Shown in pieces: positions 17,515 through 26,400 of a stretch of 64,000 nucleotides of DNA. Position 1 is the stretch's first letter. Every line of letters begins with the position of its first letter. The stretch covers positions 682,001 to 746,000 of the forward strand of contig NZ_VYSA01000002.1 in assembly GCF_008710745.1 (NCBI RefSeq), in the 5' to 3' direction. This DNA is from Microbacterium rhizomatis (GTDB lineage: Bacteria > Actinomycetota > Actinomycetes > Actinomycetales > Microbacteriaceae). The position numbers and the translations under genes were made by a program. The notes below the pieces were generated by a model. That model had not been told where the DNA came from. It saw only the letters and a list, made by a program, of their open reading frames with translations, and searched no databases.

Positions 17515-17964
17515 ATGATGACGCAGGGGACGAGTGTGACCGCTGATCTGAGAAGACTGATCGCAGAGGATCGGCTCTCCGCGCATGCCCTTCAGGCCAT
17601 GACCCAGATCGATGCCGGCAAACTGGACGGTCTTCTCACCGACACTTCGTCACTCGCAGCGCAGTCGAAGCGAGGCGAACACGCCCTTTTGCCGGAGGAG
17701 AGCGCCCGCATATCGGTTCTCACCGCGCAGCTGGCTTACGGTATGGACATCGACGACGACGAACGTCTTCGCGGGATAGTGGAGTCTCTGACCGCCGAGT
17801 GTGGACTCACCCTTCGCAACATCGCCCGCCTGACGGGACTGGACATCGAAGACCTCGGAATGGCCCTCACCGACCCCGGATCGCTCCCGAGCGAGACCAA
17901 ATACATCCTCGCTCTCCGGGGGTCTCACCTCATCAACGCCGTCAATCTGGCGCGCCCGCGATAG
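17515..17964 (+). CDS. Small hypothetical protein, possible helix-turn-helix
   Basis: I do not recognise this 149-residue protein. It is mostly helical; 'GLTLRNIARLTGLDIEDLGMAL' near residues 98-119 resembles a helix-turn-helix. No signal peptide or membrane segment. Two further in-frame starts (GTG 17512, ATG 17518) adjoin the chosen one; GGAGAG lies about 10 bp upstream. It follows the GntR gene by 93 bp on the same strand and marks the left edge of the accessory region. Confidence 0.6.
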   Translation: MMTQGTSVTADLRRLIAEDRLSAHALQAMTQIDAGKLDGLLTDTSSLAAQSKRGEHALLPEESARISVLTAQLAYGMDIDDDERLRGIVESLTAECGLTLRNIARLTGLDIEDLGMALTDPGSLPSETKYILALRGSHLINAVNLARPR

Positions 17965-18097
17965 CGAAGCTCTCGTGAGTCCGGCGTGTCAGGGTTCGGT
18001 GAGTCCGCCGGTTACTCGCAAGTCCGCTTCGCAGGGGGTTGACGGATTACCCCGCAGATGAGTTCGAGTTCCGTCCCGTCATCGGCAATGCGCGTCA

Positions 18098-18396
18098 ATG
18101 AGTGAAAGGACGTGTCCGGGTAGGGGCCCTGCGGGGGTGGCGAAGAGACGATCAACGGCGTACCTGTCACCGAAGAGCAGATCTCGGCGTGGGCTCCGGA
18201 GGTCCAAGCCGGGTATGACAGCGACGCCCTCAAGCGGCGAGGACGTGGGCGGCCCGGCCGCGGAGTGAAGCCAGCCCAGGTGGTCGCCCTCCGCCTTACA
18301 GCCGACGAGCTTGCCGCTCTAGATGCGCGCGCCGCACGGGAGCACAAGTCACGGTCCGAGCTGATCCGTGAAGCCATCGCCGCGTACGCTGTGTGA
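18098..18396 (+). pseudogene. Broken ribbon-helix-helix antitoxin-like gene
   Basis: From about 18124 to the TGA at 18394 one frame reads through the conserved blocks 'GVPVTEEQISAW', 'ALKRRGRGRPGRG' and 'RAAREHKSRSELIREAIAAY', matching actinobacterial ribbon-helix-helix antitoxins. That frame has no start codon before the domain and is closed by TAG at 18121. The nearest ATG (18098) is in another frame, so a frameshift is needed to join them. The next gene, a toxin remnant, overlaps it by GTGTGA. Confidence 0.6.
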
Positions 18397-18470
18397 AGGT
18401 TCGCGACACCGCGCTCAAACACGGCGCCGATCCAAAGGACATCGTGGTGGCCGCCGCTCAGCCGCTGTGA
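18393..18470 (+). pseudogene. Truncated toxin partner of the broken antitoxin
   Basis: Starting at GTG 18393, inside the antitoxin's last codons, 25 codons read 'VKVRDTALKHGADPKD', which is how the toxins paired with these antitoxins usually begin, then hit TGA at 18468. The usual length is about 90-100 residues, so about three quarters are missing. Together with the frameshifted antitoxin this is a dead toxin-antitoxin locus. Confidence 0.5.
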
Positions 18471-18794
18471 AGTCCCATTCGAGGCATTCCGTGTCCGTTT
18501 GACGCACCGAACTGCGAATCCAAACCGGGCGGGTCATACGCGAATCTGAGCAGTCCACGAGTGCTGCGACGTCGAGTCATCTTGGTCTCGGAGGGAAGGC
18601 CCCTTGACCGACCCTTGCGGGCCAACCTAAACAGTCAGTAGTCGGAAGCTTCGTGAGTGGGTGCCGTCCCGCGAGGTACCCGGGATGCCCTCCCGCGGTC
18701 ATGCAGACTTCCCACCAGCAAAGAGGCCACTACAGCCGTCGTTACATGTGCCGAGGGTGAACGGCACGTGGGGACGGCAGATTGTCCCGACGGG
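18471..18794. other. Intergenic, no gene seen
   Basis: About 320 bp of lower GC than its surroundings between the toxin remnant and the next gene. Short ORFs exist on both strands but none shows a family pattern or a convincing ribosome-binding site. Confidence 0.5.
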
Positions 18795-19022
18795 CTACGC
18801 GGTCTGCAGCTCCCGTCCGGTGAAGTAGCGGGCGTGGGTCTTCTGAAGAGTCTCAAGCGAGTCACTGTTGAGCGACGCGATTTCCCAGTCTTCGTCCACT
18901 CGCCGGTCTTCCAGGGCAAGTCGATACTTCAACGCGTCGCGGTGACCGCTTTCGCCTGGGAACGCGTGCACGCGTCGGTCGCCACTGGGCCGGTGATATT
19001 CGATGACGAATCCTGGCATCAT
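18795..19022 (-). CDS. Small partner protein coupled to the RelA/SpoT-domain gene
   Basis: A 75-residue unrecognised protein with 'FVIEYHRPSGDRRVHAF' and 'HRDALKYRLALEDRR', charged and without signal peptide or membrane segment. Its ATG (19020-19022) shares one base with the TGA of the upstream RelA/SpoT-domain gene (TGATG), so translation should be coupled. Size and position fit an antitoxin or modulator of that enzyme, though a TTG start three bases upstream is possible. Function is inferred from context only. Confidence 0.65.
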   Translation of the reverse strand: MMPGFVIEYHRPSGDRRVHAFPGESGHRDALKYRLALEDRRVDEDWEIASLNSDSLETLQKTHARYFTGRELQTA

Positions 19023-19840
19023 CAAGCCCTTCTCTCGCGCTCCTGCTCGAAGAACGTCCGCAACTTTGCGAGCGTCGTTTTCAGCTTGTCCTCGTTACTC
19101 TTGCCGCGAGTCTTGAGTCGGTCAAGTCTAAGGCGTAGCTCCTCCGGGAGATCGGTGATTCCTTTGCGTTCCAGATCTCCAACTAGCAGGTCAAGCTTCG
19201 CGATCTCATTCCTGTCCTTCTCCATCCGTGCGATTCGGATCGTAGACATCTCCCGCAACCCTCTCACCAGCTTTTGCTCGAGCTCGCCCTCGGGCATTTC
19301 GTCGTATCGAATGCCTCGTCCGAGCACATCCGCCGCCGACTCATAGACGTTCGCCCACTGGCCTTGAAGATGCGTGCGAACCTGAACCTCGACCCGCGAT
19401 GGGAACCGCAGCCAGATGTGGACAGCGCGGTAACCGCTGTGAGGATCGGTGCGCATGTCCCGGACGCTCTCGGCCATGTCGTGGCCGAAGGTACCGCAGA
19501 TGGCATTCACCACAGCGTCCTGTTCGTCGAGCGACATCTCTGCCTCGAACCTCACGCCCGCAATATCTTGGACGTTCTGAAGGGGTGTGCTTCGGTCGCG
19601 TTGAAGCTTCTGTCTGAGTGTGTCGAGCGTCTTCGCGCGTGAGGTGACCTCGAACGGGCGCTCCAGCAGCAACGGGGGCCAATTGAGGTCCGCGATCTTG
19701 CGCTGCACCGCTGCCGCGAGGTCGTTGTAGAAAGTCACGACCTCGCCGTACGTCGGGTGATTCTGCGTCGGAGGAGTCTCGTCGCGCAGATGTCGACTAA
19801 GCCGCCGAAGCTCTGCAGTGCTCCAGGGGCAACTCAGCAT
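19022..19840 (-). CDS. RelA/SpoT-domain protein, small-alarmone-synthetase/toxSAS-like
   Basis: A 272-residue protein with a synthetase-type RelA/SpoT domain in the middle: 'SRAKTLDTLRQKL' (the R-x-K substrate segment), 'QDIAGVRF', 'HSGYRAVHIWL' and 'EVQVRTHLQGQWA' with the catalytic Glu. There is no hydrolase, TGS or ACT domain. The C-terminal third is helical and charged ('LRLRLDRLKTRGKSNEDKLK'). The domain normally makes (p)ppGpp; toxSAS members instead make toxic alarmones or pyrophosphorylate tRNA. The coupled 75-residue gene and the accessory surroundings favour a toxin-antitoxin or defence role. No clear SD precedes 19840; GATAACAT lies just upstream. Confidence 0.85.
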   Translation of the reverse strand: MLSCPWSTAELRRLSRHLRDETPPTQNHPTYGEVVTFYNDLAAAVQRKIADLNWPPLLLERPFEVTSRAKTLDTLRQKLQRDRSTPLQNVQDIAGVRFEAEMSLDEQDAVVNAICGTFGHDMAESVRDMRTDPHSGYRAVHIWLRFPSRVEVQVRTHLQGQWANVYESAADVLGRGIRYDEMPEGELEQKLVRGLREMSTIRIARMEKDRNEIAKLDLLVGDLERKGITDLPEELRLRLDRLKTRGKSNEDKLKTTLAKLRTFFEQERERRA

Positions 19841-20155
19841 GCGGGGATGTTATCGCCCCGGTCAGCCGCAATCGGGCAAATTGCCCGCGCGGCACCCTGT
19901 AGCGCGACCAACGGCGTCGCGTCCACAACCCCATGAAATGCCGCGGCCGACCGCCGCCATCACCATTCCCGTAGAGCTTGCGGCCGCTGCGTTCTGTCGA
20001 GTGATCACTCGAGACCGGCTTGCGGCGCGACGTCGGCCAATAGTCGGGTGGCGTCCGGGTCGAATCGACAGCGTGATTCTGATCGCGATTCGTGCCGGAG
20101 TGATCGATCGAAGCAACTGCGGCTGTTGTCCTGGATGAACACTGAGCGGATCGTT
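19841..20155. other. Intergenic with a 16-bp perfect palindrome
   Basis: No gene is supported here. TCGAGTGATCACTCGA at 19997-20012 is a perfect 16-bp palindrome that could be an operator or part of a recombination site. It lies between two genes transcribed leftward. Confidence 0.5.
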
Positions 20156-21199
20156 TCAGGCAGGGTTTTCCTCGGTTTCATCGGCGACGTCTCCAGCTAC
20201 CTCGCCGCGCAGTGAGGGATGAATCCACATCGGGGTTCCTTCGTACTCAGGATCGAAGTGGCGATCCCGGTAGATCTGGCGATGCCTATTCGGCGTCAGC
20301 GTGTAGTCGTTCGCCGCGAGGTAGATGACGGTATCGACCACGAACCGGTAGGCATCGTCGAAGTGCTGCTGCGTCGGATTCTCGAAGCGGACTCGCGAGT
20401 GCGTCGGGTGATCAGAGCCCATGTAGATCGCGCTCGGCGCGACGCTGTCGAAGTAGGCGTATCGCTGCAGGTCGACGCCAATGGCGCCGAGCTTGACAGT
20501 CGTAGCGAGCGCATCAATCCAATCCGTCATGCGCTCAAGGTGTCTACCTCCTTCCCGTCCTGCGAACCTCTCAAGATCGAACACAGAGGGGTAGAACGCA
20601 GGCTTCGTATCGAAGACCGAATGCCAACCGTCGTAGGTCTTGCGCAACTCGTACTCCTGCACGGCCAGGTCGAACGCAAGACGTAGTCGAAACAATCCGT
20701 CGATCAGGTTGCCCGACTTGCCTACCTCGTCTGCGCTCTGAACGAGGAGGCGCACCTGATCGTCCCGGACGAACAGAAGCATGGACACCTCGTTGAGGTC
20801 CACGTCGAACGCGGCCTGGACGAGCTCACTGACGAGTGTCACAGATACGTCCATGTGGCGACGAAGAGTCTCATCCCTCACATGGTTGCCGTGATGTTTG
20901 AAGCCCACCCGTGCGTTATTCAGCGCGATGGCGGGCGCTCGAAGCCCCACGAGCTCTGCGGGGTTTCCGAGCTTGCTGACAACAGCATCGAAAAGCTTGT
21001 CGAAGTCACGATTCCTGACCTCTGCCCGAATATGGTCTCCGGCTGCGGAGAGGGTCGACTCGACGACGTCCTGCATAACGTTGATGGAGAGGCTACTGAT
21101 GGGCGGCGGGGCGGAAAGCGCCTCCTGTGCTGAAAGCAGTTGATAGCGAATGAGACTTAGCCGCTCTGCCTCGGCCTCAGTAAGGGATTGTTCGGTCAC
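20156..21199 (-). CDS. Hypothetical protein with HEPN-like motif
   Basis: I do not recognise this 347-residue protein. It is helical in the first 180 residues and includes 'ALNNARVGFKHHGN', an R-x4-H motif of the kind found in HEPN ribonucleases, then a beta-containing C-terminal part. No signal peptide or membrane segment. Start uncertain: the GTG at 21199 begins a normal hydrophilic N-terminus, while an in-frame start at 21247 would add 16 residues; neither has a good SD. It sits in the accessory region next to the RelA/SpoT-type gene. Confidence 0.55.
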   Translation of the reverse strand: MTEQSLTEAEAERLSLIRYQLLSAQEALSAPPPISSLSINVMQDVVESTLSAAGDHIRAEVRNRDFDKLFDAVVSKLGNPAELVGLRAPAIALNNARVGFKHHGNHVRDETLRRHMDVSVTLVSELVQAAFDVDLNEVSMLLFVRDDQVRLLVQSADEVGKSGNLIDGLFRLRLAFDLAVQEYELRKTYDGWHSVFDTKPAFYPSVFDLERFAGREGGRHLERMTDWIDALATTVKLGAIGVDLQRYAYFDSVAPSAIYMGSDHPTHSRVRFENPTQQHFDDAYRFVVDTVIYLAANDYTLTPNRHRQIYRDRHFDPEYEGTPMWIHPSLRGEVAGDVADETEENPA

Positions 21200-21531
21200 G
21201 GGGAGAGTTTTGCACCCACGGGTGACACTTGGTGTGGCACCGAGCACCGTCCTGTAGCTCCACCCCGTGGCGAGGATCGGACTACGTGGCGCGACCGAGC
21301 CCTGGCATCGGGTTCACGCGTCGCGAGTCTCGGATTCAGGAAGCAATCCCATGAGCCCAACTAATCGCTGGCGTGGATCCGCGCGACAAAACCCAGCATC
21401 ATTCCACCTGCTAGGGCCTTGAACGCACCCTGAGCGGGTGGGCTTGCAGACATCTCGGCATCTCGGCAGCTCCAGCGACCGTCGGCTCGCAGAGGGACCG
21501 ACTTATGAGCACAGCGCGGTTTGCGTTCGCG

Positions 21532-22428
21532 TCAGAGCACGGCTTTGAATGCGTCTTCCAGAGCCGGCAGTGTGAGGTCACCGTCGTGTGATGCAACGAT
21601 CTCACTCTTTGAGAAGACCTTGAAGTTTGGCAGGAGCTTGGTGTCGAACCGATCCGCAAGTTTCGGACAACGATCGACGTCGACGACCAGGACCCGCACC
21701 TTTGGCATGTGCTTCGCAGCAAATGCATCGAGCATGCGCTTCACGTCCTCCCACCACTGACCTTGCCAGGTCGGACCGAACCCAACTAGAACAGGGCCGC
21801 GGTGTCCGGTCAGCAAACCATCAAAAGTGTCATCGGTAGCAGAAATCGCGCGGGCGGCGACTGCCTGGGGCGGCTCGAACGACGGACTATGCGGATTGAG
21901 CGACTGATCCCGAGCGCGCTCGAGGAAGGCGATCTCCTTCCGCCCCGTAAGCCTCAGAGCCCCCTCACTTGCAACGCGTCGTTGAGGCGGCCACGAGTAC
22001 GTCCGTGAGGCTCTGCGCCAGGGGAACAGCGGTGACTGCCACTGCACTGTTACGTAGAAGCCGTTGCCATGCTCGAGTGGGAGTCGACGTTCGTCCTCCC
22101 GTTCTGGCGACCCGAACCTGGTCACTGCCGGCTCGTACCCGATCACGCTCATCACTTGTCCACGTTCAAGGCTCGGCCGGTTCCCAGCGCCGTCGCCCCG
22201 CATTGAGAAGCCATTTTCGTCCAGCGTGCCCGCAGACAGTTGAAGGCTACGCACCGGATTCGCTCCGACGGACGTCAGGGTCAACGTCATCGTGGGCATC
22301 GGTCCCGGTCCGACGTGCGAAGTCACCCCTAGTTTGGCGCGCCCCAGGTAGGCCCATATGACACCAGCGATCGCGAGAGCACCGGCGATCACGGTAATCA
22401 GGTTTGCCACGAATCCGAATATCTCCAC
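21532..22428 (-). CDS. Membrane-anchored protein with Cys-less thioredoxin-like domain
   Basis: A 298-residue protein. An N-terminal hydrophobic helix (about residues 4-28) anchors it; residues about 35-150 look beta-rich; the last 85 residues have a thioredoxin pattern ('PVLVGFGPTWQGQWWEDVKRML', 'VRVLVVDVDRCPKLADRF', 'LLPNFKVF'). The redox CxxC is replaced by WQGQ, so it cannot do disulfide exchange in the usual way and may be a binding domain. ATG at 22428. About 330 bp upstream of the next minus-strand start hold nothing I can identify. Function unknown. Confidence 0.65.
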   Translation of the reverse strand: MEIFGFVANLITVIAGALAIAGVIWAYLGRAKLGVTSHVGPGPMPTMTLTLTSVGANPVRSLQLSAGTLDENGFSMRGDGAGNRPSLERGQVMSVIGYEPAVTRFGSPEREDERRLPLEHGNGFYVTVQWQSPLFPWRRASRTYSWPPQRRVASEGALRLTGRKEIAFLERARDQSLNPHSPSFEPPQAVAARAISATDDTFDGLLTGHRGPVLVGFGPTWQGQWWEDVKRMLDAFAAKHMPKVRVLVVDVDRCPKLADRFDTKLLPNFKVFSKSEIVASHDGDLTLPALEDAFKAVL

Positions 22429-22673
22429 GTCGCAACTCTGTCAGACGCTGTATTTACCCGACCCTTTGCTGACGGTCCGCGGCCAAGACGTCTGATGGCG
22501 TGCCCACCACGTACGCGCGATACGCGACCGGCAAGCGAATACACCGTTGGTACCGGAACCAACGCTCTTTAAGCGATCGGTGTGCGGTGGACCGGTTCAG
22601 CCCTCGTGTTTCGGCGCGACCTGAGCCGGTCAGCTGGAGGCAATGCGCAATGGATCGCTGACAGGATTTGGGC

Positions 22674-23846
22674 ATGGACGAACTGCCGAACGCCTCGGAC
22701 CTAGGCCATCGACTTCGCGCCACGATGCTCCGAGACTTCGGGCGACTCGTTCGGTCAGACTTCGACATGTCCTGGGGCTCAGTCAGCAGGATTGATATCG
22801 GTCGCGACGAGTGCCCGATCCCTGCAGTCATGGGGTTCGCTCTTAGGCTCGCGGGCCTGGATTGTTTCGGCCCCGAAGAGAAGGTCGCCTGGTGGGTCCC
22901 CTTCGTGCGGGAGGGAGTGCGATACGAGGTGGCGCACCAGAAGTTCGGCCTGCGGTTGCGCATCGCAGGCGATGGGCTTAGCGAACCCGAGATCGACTCA
23001 CGCCTCATGCTCACAAAGAAGAAGCTGATCTCCGCGACCAAGGTCGTGGAGAAGGGCATCAACAAGTTCACTGACAAGTTGGTGGATTCTGGGGACGCAA
23101 CCGTCGTCAACCAGCACAGCCGGCTGCAGCGCGCCTACGACTACTTTCGCGAGCGCGCGCTGAACCCGACGGTGGTAGAAGACGAGCACAGATCATTTGA
23201 GCCAGGAGGTGACCTCGGAATCTCCGGGTGGAGCTTTAAGAGCGGCGCCGCCGTGATGCAGGTCAACTCGACGCACGACGTCGTGGCGGCAATCACTGCT
23301 TTCCTTAGTCGGCTCGAGCACGATCTTGTGCTCGCGTTGCCCTTTGCGAGGTTCGACCCCGTTAGCGATCACCTCATCGACTTCATCGGTCAGCGGTGGG
23401 GGCTCAAGTACGAACGTGTCCTCGGAAAGACTGGGCGCTCGAAGCATTACCTCGAGAAGCTGATCGACGTCATCGAACGCTGGCGCAATACCTATACCCA
23501 CGGCGGATTCGAGAAGGGGAACGAGACGACCGTGTACGCACACGTGCCGGATGTTGGCGCATTGCCCATCGGATTAAGTTCGATGCGCGGGCGATCCTTT
23601 CTGTCGCTACCGAATGCTAGCGATGTGACCATCCGGGACGTGTTCTCGCTTTTCGACGAGTTCGACGAGTGGTTTGCGACTGCCGCGACGGAGGCGAGCG
23701 CTTGGATCGAGTCAGGGCTAGATGTCCGGTTCGACACTGATTTCCGCAATCTCGTCGATTCGCTCGCTGGCGACCCTGAGAAGTTCCGGCGCTACATCGA
23801 CTACGGCATGTATGAGGTGGACCAGGCAGCCAACATGGACTTCTAG
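22674..23846 (+). CDS. Hypothetical protein with HEPN-like motif
   Basis: An unrecognised 390-residue protein. The N-terminal 90 residues ('SDFDMSWGSVSRIDIGRDECPI') are unlike anything I know; the middle part is helical and contains 'IERWRNTYTHGGFEKG', an RN-x3-H motif typical of HEPN-fold RNases and of apoptosis-like defence proteins. No signal peptide. The start at 22674 has AGGA eight bases upstream; a TTG two codons earlier is possible. It stands alone in an accessory region of lower GC. RNase activity is only suggested by the motif. Confidence 0.6.
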   Translation: MDELPNASDLGHRLRATMLRDFGRLVRSDFDMSWGSVSRIDIGRDECPIPAVMGFALRLAGLDCFGPEEKVAWWVPFVREGVRYEVAHQKFGLRLRIAGDGLSEPEIDSRLMLTKKKLISATKVVEKGINKFTDKLVDSGDATVVNQHSRLQRAYDYFRERALNPTVVEDEHRSFEPGGDLGISGWSFKSGAAVMQVNSTHDVVAAITAFLSRLEHDLVLALPFARFDPVSDHLIDFIGQRWGLKYERVLGKTGRSKHYLEKLIDVIERWRNTYTHGGFEKGNETTVYAHVPDVGALPIGLSSMRGRSFLSLPNASDVTIRDVFSLFDEFDEWFATAATEASAWIESGLDVRFDTDFRNLVDSLAGDPEKFRRYIDYGMYEVDQAANMDF

Positions 23847-24438
23847 TAGCGCGCCGTCGATCGATCTTGACAGCCGAGTCGAGCATGAATCGCGGCCCCG
23901 CCAGTCGGCCCCGGGCGTGCACTCGGTAGCCGTGTTGGTATTGAGCGACGAAGTGTTGCGCCCGGGCACCGACTAGTGGCGGGCGGCTCGCTGCGTGCTC
24001 GCGCCAACTTCAGTCCGGTCCGGCTATGATCACTCCCCGAGGGTTGGGTGCGCGGGCCTATCGGCAGTTGAAGCATCAGCTTCAACTGCCTGCGTCAATG
24101 CGCCTTGGTGTCCGTCGGGCAAGTTCCAAGAGCGCTCAGGCGACGCCGGCTGGTGGAGTCGGAATCGGGCGCGAGCGTGTTTATGAGCGACTCTGTGACG
24201 AGTTTGATGGCTCGGCATACTCCGTCTGACAGACGGTCTGAGGCGGCGCGGCCGATCAAGATGGTCGGCACATCAGGAGAAAAGCGACCGGATTAGTCGC
24301 AACTGTCACCACCGCCTCGCAGGCGTGGCGTCTCCGGCCACGTCGGTGTTGGACAGTAGCCTCGTACAGGAGTTGGTTCGAGAATCGCAATTACTAAACA
24401 GTCCGTAACCAATCGCTCCTGACCCGTCCGTGGCTATC
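23847..24438. other. Long gene-free stretch with one strong hairpin
   Basis: Nearly 600 bp between convergent genes without a credible coding region. The longest plus-strand ORF (24026-24229) contains the perfect hairpin described separately and has no family pattern. The stretch may be decayed sequence. Confidence 0.5.
24063..24090. repeat. Perfect 12-bp inverted repeat, ATCA loop
   Basis: GGCAGTTGAAGC (24063-24074), ATCA, GCTTCAACTGCC (24079-24090). The stem is perfect and the loop is four bases. No T-run follows in either direction. It may be a terminator between the convergent genes at 23846 and 24439, or a relic of a mobile element end. Confidence 0.7.
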
Positions 24439-25227
24439 TCAACAGTCAGGCGGTTCTTGACCGTTCTGCGAAAGAGTTGCCCTGACGCGTTGAGACGCCT
24501 CGAAAGAAGTCTGCGCGTCCGGAAAGGCCACGGCGTTCGCTGCATTCATGTCGGACGAAGCAGAGACCGCTTCCCAGCTGCCCGCCAGTTCTCTCGACGT
24601 TTCCCCGAGGAGCCGGATGTCCTCTCCGATCTCCGGCGGCCACGAGTTGTCGAGGAAGATGTCAGCGGCATCTGCGAACGCGGCCGAAGCTGATGCCGCC
24701 AGGGGAGCGATCTGAGCAATGTCATTCGTTTCGATCGCCTCGTATACCTCCTCGCGAGCCGCGTTCGTCGGGCAAACAGCTTCGGCGTACAGCGAACTAG
24801 CCGCAGACCACTGCTGGTCACCCGCTGACGGCACGGGTTCCTCCGACCCCCAGGAGACGAAGAACGAGGTCCGAGTACAGGTGTACGTCGATGAACCGAC
24901 CCTATGAATCCCTTCACCCAGACGCCCACAGGTCTGTGCGGCGCCCACGAGCGTTGAAATGCCGAAGCTCGCCACGAGAACAGTAACGAGCACCCCGATC
25001 GACGAGATGACAGTGCCCGCCAACGCGAACCGGTTACTGAATCCTGCCCTCCTCGAGCGGACAAAGGCGATGATGCTGATGATCAGTGCGACGACGTTCA
25101 CGAATGCGAAGAACGACAGCACAAAGCCGATGATCCCCAAGGTACGAAATGGATCACCAGAGGACCGCGGGACGCCCGCAGATAGAGCTGCGGGCACCGG
25201 CGTGGTCGACTGCTCACTCTGTGACAC
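24439..25227 (-). CDS. DUF4190-like membrane protein
   Basis: A 262-residue protein. After a Pro/Ser-rich cytoplasmic lead there are two hydrophobic helices ('IIGFVLSFFAFVNVVALIIS' and 'LAGTVISSIGVLVTVLVASF') separated by a short basic loop with 'RSRRAGFSNRFALAG', the layout of DUF4190 proteins. The remaining 160 residues are extracellular, with four well-spaced Cys that could form disulfides. Start taken at GTG 25225-25227, just before the Ser/Gln-rich lead; SD weak. Role unknown. Confidence 0.7.
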   Translation of the reverse strand: MSQSEQSTTPVPAALSAGVPRSSGDPFRTLGIIGFVLSFFAFVNVVALIISIIAFVRSRRAGFSNRFALAGTVISSIGVLVTVLVASFGISTLVGAAQTCGRLGEGIHRVGSSTYTCTRTSFFVSWGSEEPVPSAGDQQWSAASSLYAEAVCPTNAAREEVYEAIETNDIAQIAPLAASASAAFADAADIFLDNSWPPEIGEDIRLLGETSRELAGSWEAVSASSDMNAANAVAFPDAQTSFEASQRVRATLSQNGQEPPDC

Positions 25228-25480
25228 CCGCCAACAGTAGTCAATTCCAGCTTCTCGGTCGGTCCAAAGTCCTGCTTCAGTCCCGAGAAATTGCGGAGAC
25301 CAACTTCTGTCACCGTCCGGTCGGGGATCGTCGAGAGGACGCGACAGCGGAAGATGCGGCCACAACGCTTGACAGGCCGGCGACGCCCGCGCGCTCTGAC
25401 TATCACGTGAGAACTGCGCTAGTCGTTCCGCTTTTGGTGATCCGGCCCTGCCTCTATCCGCGCGGGATAGCGTTGAGTGA

Positions 25481-26263
25481 ATGACGCTGAACCACATCCG
25501 ACGCGGGAACGGCAGCCCCTTGCTGCTCGTACACGGTCTGGGCGCGGGGTGGCGATCTTGGGCCCCGATCCTCGACCAGCTGGCCGAGCACCGTGAGATC
25601 ATCGCTGTCGACCTACCGGGGTTCGGTGAGACACCGCCTTTGACCGGTGAGGTCTCGATCGCCACGCTGACCGACTCTGTTGCGGACTTCATCCGCGAGC
25701 AGGGGCTGGACGGGGTCTCGACCGCCGGCCAGTCGATGGGCGGCCGAATTGTGCTCGATCTCGCGCGGCGGGGGGTCGGCGGCGACACTGTGGCGTTGGA
25801 CCCGGGCGGCTTTTGGAGCCACCGCGAGCTCGTCGTCTTCGGAGCCACGCTGCGGCCCTCGATCGCTCTGGTCCGAGCGCTCCGAGGCGTGCTACCAGCC
25901 CTGCTGGGCAACCCTGTCGGCAGGGCTCTGCTGCTGGCGCAGTTGTCGGCGCGGCCCTGGACACTCTCGCCCGAGACAGTGCTGCCGGACGTGCGTGGTC
26001 TGGCCGATTCGCCGGCGACCGGTGCCGCCATGAACGCCCTTACCAAAGGACCCAAGCAACAGGGAGCACCGGCCGGGACGGTGCCCGGCCGGGTGACGAT
26101 CGGATGGGGGCGGCGCGATCTGGTGACGGTGCCCCGGCAGGCCTCTCGCGCCACAGAACTGTTTCCCGACGCCGTCCTGCATTGGTTCGAGCGCTGCGGC
26201 CACTTTCCGCAATGGGACGCCCCTCAGGAAGCAACGCGACTCATCCTCGACAGCACCCAATAG
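25481..26263 (+). CDS. Alpha/beta hydrolase
   Basis: A 260-residue alpha/beta-hydrolase fold enzyme. 'LLVHGLGAGWRSW' gives the oxyanion-hole HG, the nucleophile elbow is 'GQSMGGR' with Ser, and the C-terminal 'CGHFPQWD' supplies the His; an acid in 'GWGRRDLV' completes the triad. No signal peptide. Substrate unknown; could be an esterase or a C-C hydrolase. It stands alone on the plus strand. Confidence 0.88.
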   Translation: MTLNHIRRGNGSPLLLVHGLGAGWRSWAPILDQLAEHREIIAVDLPGFGETPPLTGEVSIATLTDSVADFIREQGLDGVSTAGQSMGGRIVLDLARRGVGGDTVALDPGGFWSHRELVVFGATLRPSIALVRALRGVLPALLGNPVGRALLLAQLSARPWTLSPETVLPDVRGLADSPATGAAMNALTKGPKQQGAPAGTVPGRVTIGWGRRDLVTVPRQASRATELFPDAVLHWFERCGHFPQWDAPQEATRLILDSTQ

Positions 26264-26400
26264 GGGCCGCGGTCTGCCCAGCCGACGACTGCGCTCGTCA
26301 CCGTAGGCCGATCCTCATACGGTCGACTGCTGTCCCCGTAGCAGCGTTGAGCGAGATCCTGCGTAGCGCCCGGTAGACGCGCGATCCCCAAGCCTCGGCT

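Noticed and set aside
18012..18120. Minus-strand frame ending in a 'DDGTELEL' segment, possibly a toxin fragment
   Set aside because: The similarity is short and the frame lies opposite the antitoxin remnant; not enough to call a gene.
24026..24229. 67-codon plus-strand frame
   Set aside because: It contains a perfect 12-bp hairpin, has no ribosome-binding site and no recognisable pattern.
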